Assembly (NCBI GenBank): GCA_947561715.1
Contig: OX387201.1
Span: 11,608,001-11,672,000 of the forward strand
DNA: 64,000 nucleotides
Direction of reading: 5' to 3'
DNA from: Ascidia mentula
Taxonomy: Eukaryota > Chordata > Ascidiacea > Phlebobranchia > Ascidiidae
Within the stretch, counting starts at the first letter, position 1. Each line of letters opens with the position of its first letter. Under the pieces are notes generated by a model that did no database searches, was not told the origin of the DNA, and saw only the letters and a list, made by a program, of their open reading frames with translations. Positions 24,443 to 36,680 of the stretch are shown piece by piece. A program made the position numbers and the translations under genes.

Positions 24443-26377
24443 TGTAATTACGCGATTTCAGCACTTGTCCATTTTGCAGTATATGACTTTTCGATAAAAA
24501 ATATTTTTTTTCAGTACAAGCTTTATTATACAGTGGAAAACGCTGATACTCCAGTACTGAGTTTGCGGTTGCACAACGTATGTAACTATGCGATTTCAGC
24601 ACTTGTCCATTTTGCAGTATATGACTTTTCGATAAAAAATATTTTTTTTCAGAACAAGCTTTATTATACAGTGGAAAACGCTTATACTCCAGTATTGAGT
24701 TTGCGGTTGCACAACGTATGTAACTCTGCGCTTTCAGCACTTGTCCATTTTGCAGTATATGACTTTTCGATAAAAAATATGTTTTTTCAGTACAAGCTTT
24801 ATTATACAGTGGAAAACGCTGATACTTCAGTACTGAGTTTGCGGTTGCACAACGTATGTAAATGTGCGATTTCAGCACTTGTCCATTTTGCAGTATATGA
24901 CTTTTCGATAAAAAATATGTTTTTTCAGTACAAGCTTTATTATACAGTGGAAAACGCTGATACTCCAGTACTGAGTTTGCGGTTGCACAACGTATGTAAC
25001 TATGCGATTTCAGCACTTGTCCATTTTGCAATATATGACTTTTCGATGAAAAATATTTTTTTTTCAGTACAAGCTTTATTATACAGTGGAAAACGCTGAT
25101 ACTCCAGTACTGAGTTTGCGGTTGCACAACGTATGTAATTACGCGATTTCAGCACTTGTCCATTTTGCAGTATATGACTTTTCGATAAAAAATATTTTTT
25201 TTCAGTACAAGCTTTATTATACAGTGGAAAACGCTGATACTCCAGTACTGAGTTTGCGGTTGCACAACGTATGTAACTATGCGATTTCAGCACTTGTCCA
25301 TTTTGCAGTATATGACTTTTCGATAAAAAATATTTTTTTTCAGAACAAGCTTTATTATACAGTGGAAAACGCTTATACTCCAGTATTGAGTTTGCGGTTG
25401 CACAACGTATGTAACTCTGCGCTTTCAGCACTTGTCCATTTTGTTGTATATGACTTTTCGATAAAAAATATGTTTTTTCAGTACAAGCTTTATTATACAG
25501 TGGAAAACGCTGATACTTCAGTACTGAGTTTGCGGTTGCACAACGTATGTAAATGTGCGATTTCAGCACTTGTCCATTTTGCAGTATATGACTTTTCGAT
25601 AAAAAATATGTTTTTTCAGTACAAGCTTTATTATACAGTGGAAAACGCTGATACTCCAGTACTGAGTTTGCGGTTGCACAACGTATGTAACTATGCGATT
25701 TCAGCACTTGTCCATTTTGCAATATATGACTTTTCGATGAAAAATATTTTTTTTTCAGTACAAGCTTTATTATACAGTGGAAAACGCTGATACTCCAGTA
25801 CTGAGTTTGCGGTTGCACAACGTATGTAATTACGCGATTTCAGCACTTGTCCATTTTGCAGTATATGACTTTTCGATAAAAAATATTTTTTTTCAGTACA
25901 AGCTTTATTATACAGTGGAAAACGCTGATACTCCAGTACTGAGTTTGCGGTTGCACAACGTATGTAACTATGCGATTTCAGCACTTGTCCATTTTGCAGT
26001 ATATGACTTTTCGATAAAAAATATGTTTTTTCAGTACAAGCTTTATTATACAGTGGAAAACGCTGATACTTCAGTACTGAGTTTGCGGTTGCACAACGTA
26101 TGTAAATGTTCGATTTCAGCACTTGTCCATTTTGCAGTATATGACTTTTCGATAAAAAATATGTTTTTTCAGTACAAGCTTTATTATACAGTGGAAAACG
26201 CTGATACTCCAGTACTGAGTTTGCGGTTGCACAACGTATGTAACTATGCGATTTCAGCACTTGTCCATTTTGCAATATATGACTTTTCGATGAAAAATAT
26301 TTTTTTTTCAGTACAAGCTTTATTATACAGTGGAAAACGCTGATACTCCAGTACTGAGTTTGCGGTTGCACAACGTA
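24443..26377. repeat. 5-monomer higher-order repeat: 691, 691 and 553 bp units
   Basis: Units start at GTAATTACGCG at 24,443, 25,134 and 25,825. The first two are five monomers plus one base. The third is four monomers plus one base and lacks the CAGAACAAGC/GCTTATACTCC monomer. Shared private variants are GATACTTCAG, GTAAATGTGCG, TTGCAATATATGAC, and a last monomer of 139 bp with nine T before CAG. Single differences include TTTGTTGTATATG (about 25,440) and GTAAATGTTCG (about 26,103). The extra base shifts the frame at the end of every unit, yet the unit has been copied. Confidence 0.93.
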
Positions 26378-26792
26378 TGTAACTATGGGATTTCAGCACT
26401 TGTCCATTTTGCAGTATATGACTTTTCGATAAAAAATATTGTTTTTTCAGTACAAGCTTTATTATACAGTGGAAAACGCTGATACTCCAGTACTGAGTTT
26501 GCAGTTGCACAACGTATGTAACTATGCGATTTCAGCACTTGTCCATTTTGCAGTATGTGACTTTTCGATAAAAAATATTTTTTTTCATTACAAGCTTTAT
26601 TATACAGTGGAAAACGCTGATACTCCAGTATTGCGTTTGCGGTTGCACAACGTATGTAACTATGCGCTTTCAGCACTTGTCCATTTTGCAGTATATGACT
26701 TTTCGATAAAAAATATTTTTTTTCAGTACAAGCTTTATTATACAGTGGAAAACGCTGATACTCCAGTACTGAGTTTGCGGTTGCACAACGTA
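26378..26792. repeat. Landmark trimer A, second copy
   Basis: This matches 24,028-24,442 at an offset of 2,350 bp, that is 17 monomers plus four single-base insertions. It lies just after the 5/5/4-monomer repeats, whereas the first copy lies just before them. The trimer therefore flanks that cluster on both sides. Confidence 0.87.
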
Positions 26793-26859
26793 TGTAACTA
26801 TGCGATTTCAGCACTTGTCCATTTTGCAGTATATGACTTTTCGATAAAAAATATTTTTT

Positions 26860-27300
26860 TTCAGTACAAGCTTTATTATACAGTGGAAAACGCTGATACT
26901 CCAGTACTGAGTTTGCTGTTGCACAACGTATGTAACTGTGCGATTTCAGCACTTGTCCATTTTGTAGTATATGACTTTTCGACAAGAAATGTTTTTTTTC
27001 ATAACAAGCTTTATTATACAGTGGAAAACGCTGATACTCCAGTACTGTGTTTGCGGTTGCACAACGTATGTAACTATGCGATTTCAGCACTTGTCCATTT
27101 TGCAGTATATGACTTTTCGGAAAAAAATAATTTTTTTCAGTACAAGCTTTATTATACAGTGGAAAACGCTGATACTCCAGTACTGAGTTTGCAGTTGCAC
27201 AACGTATGTAACTATGCGATTTCAGCACTTGTCCATTTTGCAGTATATGACTTTTCGATGAAAAATATTTTTTTTCATTACAAGCTTTATTATACATTGG
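26860..27300. repeat. Landmark trimer B (GACAAGAAAT / CGGAAAAAAA), five copies in window
   Basis: Consecutive monomers carry GACAAGAAATG with CATAACAAGC, then ACTGTGTTTGCGG with TTTTCGGAAAAAAA, then CTGAGTTTGCAGTTGC. GACAAGAAAT occurs at 26,981, 38,298, 40,645, 43,407 and 51,275, each time with the same followers. Small differences date the copies relative to one another: CATAAC against CACAAC, CGGAAAAAAATAA against CGGA followed by nine A. The conserved order shows that this block moved as a unit. Confidence 0.85.
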
Positions 27301-28814
27301 AAAACGCTGATACTCCAGTACTGAGTTTGCGGTTGCATAACGTATGTAAATCTGCGCTTTCAGCACTTGTCCATTTTGCAGTATATGACTTTTCGATAAA
27401 AAATATTTTTTTTCAGTACAAGCTTTATTATGCAGTGGAAAACGCTGATACTCCAGTACTGAGTTTGCGGTTGCACAACGTATGTAACTATGCGATTTCA
27501 GCACTTGTCCAATTTGCAGTATAGGACTTTTCGATAAAAAATATTTTTTTTCAGTACAAGCTTTATTATACAGTGGAAAACGCTGATACTCCAGTACTGA
27601 GTTTGCGGTTGCACAACGTATGTAACTATGCGCTTTCAGCACTTGTCCATTTTGCAGTATAGGACTTTTCGATAAAAAATATTTTTTTTCAGTACAAGCT
27701 TTATTATACAGTGGAAAACGCTGATACTCCAGTACTGAGTTTGCGGTTGCACAACGCATGTAACTATGCGATTTCAGCACTTGTCCATTTTGCAGTATAT
27801 GACTTTTCGAAAAAAAATATTTTTTTTCAGTACAAGCTTTATTATACAGTGGAAAACGCTGATACTCCAGTACTGAGTTTGCGGTTGCACAACGTATGTA
27901 ACTATGCGATTTCAGCACTTGTCCATTTTGCAGTATATGACTTTTCGATAAAAAATATGTTTTTTCAGTACAAGCTTTATTATACAGTGGAAAACGCTGA
28001 TACTCCAGTACTAAGTTTGCGGTTGCACAACGTATGTAACTATGCGATTTCAGCACTTGTCCATTTTGCAGTATATGACTTTTCGATAAAAAATATTTTT
28101 TTTCAGTACAAGCTTTATTATACAGTGGAAAACGCTGATACACCAGTACTGAGTTTGCGGTTGCACAACGCATGTAACTATGCGATTTCAGCACTTGTCC
28201 ATTTTGCAGTATATGACTTTTCGATAAAAAATATTTTTTTTCAGTACAAGCTTTATTATACAGTGGAAAACGCTGATACTCCAGTACTGAGTTTGCGGTT
28301 GCACAACGTATGTAACTATGCGATTTCAGCACTTGTCCATTTTGCAGTATATGACTTTTCGATAAAAAATATGTTTTTTCAGTACAAGCTTTATTATACA
28401 GTGGAAAACGCTGATACTCCAGTACTGAGTTTGCGGTTGCACAACGTATGTAACTATGCGATTTCAGCACTTGTCCATTTTGCAGTATATGACTTTTCGA
28501 TGGAAAATATTTTTTTTCATTACAAGCTTTATTATACTGTGGAAAACGCTGATACTCCAGTACTGAGTTTGCGGTTGCACAACGTATGTAACTCTGCGCT
28601 TTCAGCACTTGTCCATTTTGCAGTATATGACTTTTCGATAAAAAATATTTTTTTTCAGTACAAGCTTTATTATACAGTGGAAAACGCTGATACTCCAGTA
28701 CTGAGTTTGCGGTTGCACAAAGTATGTAACTATGCGCTTTCAGCACTTGTCCATTTTGCAGTATATGACTTTTCGATAAAAAATATTTTTTTTCAGTACA
28801 AGCTTTATTATACA

Positions 28815-31160
28815 GTGGAAAACGCTGATACTCCAGTACTGAGTTTGCGGTTGCACAACGTATGTAACTATGCGATTTCAGCACTTGTCCATTTTGCAGT
28901 ATATGACTTTTCGATAAAAAATATGTTTTTTCAGTACAAGCTTTATTATACAGTGGAAAACGCTGATACTCCAGTACTAAGTTTGCGGTTGCACAACGTA
29001 TGTAACTATGCGATTTCAGCACTTGTCCATTTTGCAGTATATGACTTTTCGATAAAAAATATTTTTTTTCAGTACAAGCTTTATTATACAGTGGAAAACG
29101 CTGATACTCCAGTACTGAGTTTGCGGTTGCACAACGCAGGTAACTATGCGATTTCAGCACTTGTCCATTTTGCAGTATATGACTTTTCGATAAAAAATAT
29201 TTTTTTTCAGTACAAGCTTTATTATACAGTGGAAAACGCTGATACTCCAGTACTGAGTTTGCGGTTGCACAACATAAGTAACTCTGCGCTTTCAGCACTT
29301 GTCCATTTTGCAGTATATGACTTTTCGATAAAAAATATTTTTTTTCAGTACAAGCTTTATTATACAGTGGAAAACGCTGATACTCCAGTACTGAGTTTGC
29401 GGTTGCACAACGTATGTAACTATGCGATTTCAGCACTTGTCCATTTTGCAGTATATGACTTTTCGATAAAAAATATTTTTTTTCAGTACAAGCTTTATTA
29501 TACAGTGGAAAACGCTGATACTCCAGTACTGAGTTTGCGGTTGCACAACGCAGGTAACTATGCGATTTCAGCACTTGTCCATTTTGCAGTATATGACTTT
29601 TCGATAAAAAATATTTTTTTTCAGTACAAGCTTTATTATACAGTGGAAAACGCTGATACTCCAGTACTGAGTTTGCGGTTGCACAACGCAGGTAACTATG
29701 CGATTTCAGCACTTGTCCATTTTGCAGTATATGACTTTTCGATAAAAAACATGTTTTTTCAGTACAAGCTTTATTATACAGTGGAAAACGCTGATACTCC
29801 AGTACTGAGTTTGCGGTTGCACAACGTATGTAACTATGCGATTTCAGCACTTGTCCATTTTGCAGTATATGACTTTTCGATGAAAAATATGTTTTTTCAT
29901 TACAAGCTTTATTATACAGTGGAAAACGCTGATACTCCAGTACTGAGTTTGCGGTTGCACAACGTATGTAACTCTGCGATTTCAGCACTTGTCCATTTTG
30001 CAGTATATGACTTTTCGATAAAAAATATGTTTTTTCAGTACAAGCTTTATTATACAGTGGAAAACGCTGATACTCCAGTACTGAGTTTGCGGTTGCACAA
30101 CGTATGTGACTATGCGATTTCAGCACTTGTCCATTTTGCAGTATATGACTTTTCGATGAAAAATATTTTTTTTCATTACAAGCTTTATTATACAGTGGAA
30201 AACGCTGATACTCCAGTACTGAGTTTGCGGTTGCACAACGTATGTAACTCTGCGCTTTCAGCACTTGTCCATTTTGCAGTATATGACTTTTCGATAAAAA
30301 ATATTTTTTTTCAGTACAAGCTTTATTATACAGTGGAAAACGCTGATACTCCAGTACTGAGTTTGCGGTTGCACAACGTATGTAACTATGCGATTTCAGC
30401 ACTTGTCCATTTTGCAGTATATGACTTTTCGATAAAAAATATTTTTTTTCATTGCAAGCTTTATTATACAGTGGAAAACGCTGATACTCCAGTATTGCGT
30501 TTGCGGTTGCACAACGTATGTAACTATGCGCTTTCAGCACTTGTCCATTTTGCAGTATATGACTTTTCGATAAAAAATATTTTTTTTCAGTACAAGGTTT
30601 ATTATACAGTGGAAAACGCTGATACTCCAGTACTAAGTTTGCGGTTGCACAACGTATGTAACTATGCGATTTCAGCACTTGTCCATTTTGCAGTATATGA
30701 CTTTTCGATAAAAAATATTTTTTTTCAGTACAAGCTTTATTATATAGTGGAAAACGCTGATACTCCAGTACTGAGTTTGCGGTTGCACAACGCAGGTAAC
30801 TATGCGATTTCAGCACTTGTCCATTTTGCAGTATATGACTTTTCGATAAAAAATATTTTTTTTCAGTACAAGCTTTATTATACAGTGGAAAACGCTGATA
30901 CTCCAGTACTGAGTTTGCGGTTGCACAACGTATGTAACTATGCGATTTCAGCACTTGTCCATTTTGCAGTATATGACTTTTCGATAAAAAATATGTTTTT
31001 TCAGTACAAGCTTTATTATACAGTGGAAAACGCTGATACTCCAGTACTGAGTTTGCGGTTGCACAACGTATGTAACTATGCGATTTCAGCACTTGTCCAT
31101 TTGGCAGTATATGACTTTTCGATGAAAAATATTTTTTTTCATTACAAGCTTTATTATACA
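28815..31160. repeat. 17-monomer higher-order repeat, copy 1
   Basis: This 2,346-bp unit is followed directly by a second copy. Reading the 17 variant states in order (plain, ACTAAG, GCAGGTAAC, AACATAAGTAAC, plain, two GCAGGTAAC, GATGAAAAATATG with CATTAC, and so on to CCATTTGGCAGTATATG) gives the same list in both. Private markers pair at this exact offset: AAAAAACATG at 29,751/32,097, AAGGTT at 30,594/32,940, TATATAGTGG at 30,741/33,087, TTGGCAG at 31,101/33,447. Confidence 0.94.
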
Positions 31161-33506
31161 GTGGAAAACGCTGATACTCCAGTACTGAGTTTGCGGTTGC
31201 ACAACGTATGTAACTATGCGATTTCAGCACTTGTCCATTTTGCAGTATATGACTTTTCGATAAAAAATATGTTTTTTCAGTACAAGCTTTATTATACAGT
31301 GGAAAACGCTGATACTCCAGTACTAAGTTTGCGGTTGCACAACGTATGTAACTATGCGATTTCAGCACTTGTCCATTTTGCAGTATATGACTTTTCGATA
31401 AAAAATATTTTTTTTCAGTACAAGCTTTATTATACAGTGGAAAACGCTGATACTCCAGTACTGAGTTTGCGGTTGCACAACGCAGGTAACTATGCGATTT
31501 CAGCACTTGTCCATTTTGCAGTATATGACTTTTCGATAAAAAATATTTTTTTTCAGTACAAGCTTTATTATACAGTGGAAAACGCTGATACTCCAGTACT
31601 GAGTTTGCGGTTGCACAACATAAGTAACTCTGCGCTTTCAGCACTTGTCCATTTTGCAGTATATGACTTTTCGATAAAAAATATTTTTTTTCAGTACAAG
31701 CTTTATTATACAGTGGAAAACGCTGATACTCCAGTACTGAGTTTGCGGTTGCACAACGTATGTAACTATGCGATTTCAGCACTTGTCCATTTTGCAGTAT
31801 ATGACTTTTCGATAAAAAATATTTTTTTTCAGTACAAGCTTTATTATACAGTGGAAAACGCTGATACTCCAGTACTGAGTTTGCGGTTGCACAACGCAGG
31901 TAACTATGCGATTTCAGCACTTGTCCATTTTGCAGTATATGACTTTTCGATAAAAAATATTTTTTTTCAGTACAAGCTTTATTATACAGTGGAAAACGCT
32001 GATACTCCAGTACTGAGTTTGCGGTTGCACAACGCAGGTAACTATGCGATTTCAGCACTTGTCCATTTTGCAGTATATGACTTTTCGATAAAAAACATGT
32101 TTTTTCAGTACAAGCTTTATTATACAGTGGAAAACGCTGATACTCCAGTACTGAGTTTGCGGTTGCACAACGTATGTAACTATGCGATTTCAGCACTTGT
32201 CCATTTTGCAGTATATGACTTTTCGATGAAAAATATGTTTTTTCATTACAAGCTTTATTATACAGTGGAAAACGCTGATACTCCAGTACTGAGTTTGCGG
32301 TTGCACAACGTATGTAACTCTGCGATTTCAGCACTTGTCCATTTTGCAGTATATGACTTTTCGATAAAAAATATGTTTTTTCAGTACAAGCTTTATTATA
32401 CAGTGGAAAACGCTGATACTCCAGTACTGAGTTTGCGGTTGCACAACGTATGTGACTATGCGATTTCAGCACTTGTCCATTTTGCAGTATATGACTTTTC
32501 GATGAAAAATATTTTTTTTCATTACAAGCTTTATTATACAGTTGAAAACGCTGATACTCCAGTACTGAGTTTGCGGTTGCACAACGTATGTAACTCTGCG
32601 CTTTCAGCACTTGTCCATTTTGCAGTATATGACTTTTCGATAAAAAATATTTTTTTTCAGTACAAGCTTTATTATACAGTGGAAAACGCTGATACTCCAG
32701 TACTGAGTTTGCGGTTGCACAACGTATGTAACTATGCGATTTCAGCACTTGTCCATTTTGCAGTATATGACTTTTCGATAAAAAATATTTTTTTTCATTG
32801 CAAGCTTTATTATACAGTGGAAAACGCTGATACTCCAGTATTGCGTTTGCGGTTGCACAACGTATGTAACTATGCGCTTTCAGCACTTGTCCATTTTGCA
32901 GTATATGACTTTTCGATAAAAAATATTTTTTTTCAGTACAAGGTTTATTATACAGTGGAAAACGCTGATACTCCAGTACTAAGTTTGCGGTTGCACAACG
33001 TATGTAACTATGCGATTTCAGCACTTGTCCATTTTGCAGTATATGACTTTTCGATAAAAAATATTTTTTTTCAGTACAAGCTTTATTATATAGTGGAAAA
33101 CGCTGATACTCCAGTACTGAGTTTGCGGTTGCACAACGCAGGTAACTATGCGATTTCAGCACTTGTCCATTTTGCAGTATATGACTTTTCGATAAAAAAT
33201 ATTTTTTTTCAGTACAAGCTTTATTATACAGTGGAAAACGCTGATACTCCAGTACTGAGTTTGCGGTTGCACAACGTATGTAACTATGCGATTTCAGCAC
33301 TTGTCCATTTTGCAGTATATGACTTTTCGATAAAAAATATGTTTTTTCAGTACAAGCTTTATTATACAGTGGAAAACGCTGATACTCCAGTACTGAGTTT
33401 GCGGTTGCACAACGTATGTAACTATGCGATTTCAGCACTTGTCCATTTGGCAGTATATGACTTTTCGATGAAAAATATTTTTTTTCATTACAAGCTTTAT
33501 TATACA
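31161..33506. repeat. 17-monomer higher-order repeat, copy 2
   Basis: This is the second copy of the 2,346-bp unit, with only rare changes seen (for example ACAGTTGAAAACGC near 32,541). The monomers flanking the pair differ from each other, so this is a clean tandem duplication of exactly 17 monomers, without partial further copies. Confidence 0.94.
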
Positions 33507-34886
33507 GTGGAAAACGCTGATACTCCAGTACTGAGTTTGCGGTTGCACAACGCATGTAACTATGCGATTTCAGTACTTGTCCATTTTGCAGTATATGACT
33601 TTTCGATAAAAAATATTTTTTTTCAGTACAAGCTTTATTATACAGTGGAAAACGCTGATACTCCAGTACTGAGTTTGCGGTTGCACAACGTATGTAACTA
33701 TGCGATTTCAGCACTTGTCCATTTTGCAGTATATGACTTTTCGATAAAAAATATGTTTTTTCAGTACAAGCTTTATTATACAGTGGAAAACGCTGATACT
33801 CCAGTACTGAGTTTGCGGTTGCACAACGTATGTAACTATGCGATTTCAGCACTTGTCCATTTTGCAGTATATGACTTTTCGATGAAAATAATTTTTTTCC
33901 ATTACAAGCTGTATTATACAGTGGAAAACGCTGATACTCCAGTACTGAGTTTGCGGTTGCACAACGTATGTAACTATGCGATTTCAGCACTTGTCCATTT
34001 TGCAGTATATGACTTTTCGATAAAAAATATGTTTTTTCAGTACAAGCTTTATTATACAGTGGAAAACGCTGATACTCCAGTACTGAGTTTGCGGTTGCAC
34101 AACGTATGTAACTATGAGATTTCAGCACTTGTCCATTTTGCAGTATATGACTTTTCGATGAAAAATATTTTTTTTCATTACAAGCTTTATTATACAGTGG
34201 AAAACGCTGATACACCAGTACTGAGTTTGCGGTTGCACAACGCATGTAACTATGCGATTTCAGTACTTGTCCATTTTGCAGTATATGACTTTTCGATAAA
34301 AAATATTTTTTTTCAGTACAAGCTTTATTATACAGTGGAAAACGCTGATACTCCAGTACTGAGTTTGCGGTTGCACAACGTATGTAACTATGCGATTTCA
34401 GCACTTGTCCATTTTGCAGTATATGACTTTTCGATAAAAAATATGTTTTTTCAGTACAAGCTTTATTATACAGTGGAAAACGCTGATACTCCAGTACTGA
34501 GTTTGCGGTTGCACAACGTATGTAACTATGCGATTTCAGCACTTGTCCATTTTGCAGTATATGACTTTTCGATGAAAATAATTTTTTTCCATTACAAGCT
34601 GTATTATACAGTGGAAAACGCTGATACTCCAGTACTGAGTTTGCGGTTGCACAACGTATGTAACTATGCGATTTCAGCACTTGTCCATTTTGCAGTATAT
34701 GACTTTTCGATAAAAAATATGTTTTTTCAGTACAAGCTTTATTATACAGTGGAAAACGCTGATACTCCAGTACTGAGTTTGCGGTTGCACAACGTATGTA
34801 ACTATGAGATTTCAGCACTTGTCCATTTTGCAGTATATGACTTTTCGATGAAAAATATTTTTTTTCATTACAAGCTTTATTATACA
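33507..34886. repeat. 5-monomer higher-order repeat, two 690-bp units
   Basis: Units are 33,507-34,196 and 34,197-34,886. Markers at the 690-bp offset are AAGCTGTATTATAC (HindIII lost, about 33,907/34,597), TAACTATGAGATTTC (about 34,112/34,802), GATACACCAG (about 34,211/34,901) and GATGAAAATAATTTTTTTCC. A third, partial copy follows at 34,887-35,300, where the AAGCTG site is AAGCTT again. Confidence 0.92.
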
Positions 34887-36680
34887 GTGGAAAACGCTGA
34901 TACACCAGTACTGAGTTTGCGGTTGCACAACGCATGTAACTATGCGATTTCAGTACTTGTCCATTTTGCAGTATATGACTTTTCGATAAAAAATATTTTT
35001 TTTCAGTACAAGCTTTATTATACAGTGGAAAACGCTGATACTCCAGTACTGAGTTTGCGGTTGCACAACGTATGTAACTATGCGATTTCAGCACTTGTCC
35101 ATTTTGCAGTATATGACTTTTCGATAAAAAATATGTTTTTTCAGTACAAGCTTTATTATACAGTGGAAAACGCTGATACTCCAGTACTGAGTTTGCGGTT
35201 GCACAACGTATGTAACTATGCGATTTCAGCACTTGTCCATTTTGCAGTATATGACTTTTCGATGAAAATAATTTTTTTCCATTACAAGCTTTATTATACA
35301 GTGGAAAACGCTGATACTCCAGTACTGAGTTTGCGGTTGCACAACGTATGTAACTCTGCGCTTTCAGCACTTGTCCATTTTGCAGTATATGACTTTTCGA
35401 TAAAAAATATTTTTTTTCATTGCAAGCTTTATTATACAGTGGAAAACGCTGATACTCCAGTATTGCGTTTGCGGTTGCACAACGTATGTAACTATGCGCT
35501 TTCAGCACTTGTCCATTTTGCAGTATATGACTTTTCGATAAAAAATATTTTTTTTCAGTACAAGCTTTATTATACAGTGGAAAACGCTGATACTCCAGTA
35601 CTAAGTTTGCGGTTGCACAACGCATGTAACTATGCGATTTCAGTACTTGTCCATTTTGCAGTATATGACTTTTCGATAAAAAATATTTTTTTTCAGTACA
35701 AGCTTTATTATACAGTGGAAAACGCTGATACTCCAGTACTGAGTTTGCGGTTGCACAACGTATGTAACTATGCGATTTCAGCACTTGTCCATTTTGCAGT
35801 ATATGACTTTTCGATAAAAAATATGTTTTTTCAGTACAAGCTTTATTATACAGTGGAAAACGCTGATACTCCAGTACTGAGTTTGCGGTTGCACAACGTA
35901 TGTAACTATGCGATTTCAGCACTTGTCCATTTTGCAGTATATGACTTTTCGATGAAAAATATTTTTTTTCATTACAAGCTTTATTATACAGTGGAAAACG
36001 CTGATACTCCAGTACTGAGTTTGCGGTTGCACAACGCATGTAACTATGCGATTTCAGTACTTGTCCATTTTGCAGTATATGACTTTTCGATAAAAAATAT
36101 TTTTTTTCAGTACAAGCTTTATTATACAGTGGAAAACGCTGATACTCCAGTACTGAGTTTGCGGTTGCACAACGTATGTAACTATGCGATTTCAGCACTT
36201 GTCCATTTTGCAGTATATGACTTTTCGATAAAAAATATGTTTTTTCAGTACAAGCTTTATTATACAGTGGAAAACGCTGATACTCCAGTACTGAGTTTGC
36301 GGTTGCACAACGTATGTAACTATGCGATTTCAGCACTTGTCCATTTTGCAGTATATGACTTTTCGATGAAAATAATTTTTTTCCATTACAAGCTTTATTA
36401 TACAGTGGAAAACGCTGATACTCCAGTACTGAGTTTGCGGTTGCACAACGTATGTAACTCTGCGCTTTCAGCACTTGTCCATTTTGCAGTATATGACTTT
36501 TCGATAAAAAATATTTTTTTTCATTGCAAGCTTTATTATACAGTGGAAAACGCTGATACTCCAGTATTGCGTTTGCGGTTGCACAACGTATGTAACTATG
36601 CGCTTTCAGCACTTGTCCATTTTGCAGTATATGACTTTTCGATAAAAAATATTTTTTTTCATTACAAGCTTTATTATACA
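34887..36680. repeat. 8-monomer higher-order repeat, 1.6 units
   Basis: GATGAAAATAATTTTTTTCC occurs at 35,261 and 36,365, 1,104 bp or eight monomers apart, and the monomers between follow in the same order. The first three monomers equal the start of the preceding 5-mer, so the 8-mer arose from the 5-mer by replacing part of it with a CTCTGCGCTTTC / CATTGC / ATTGCGTTTG segment. The same 8-mer recurs with GATGAAAATAA at 57,896 and 59,000. Confidence 0.88.
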
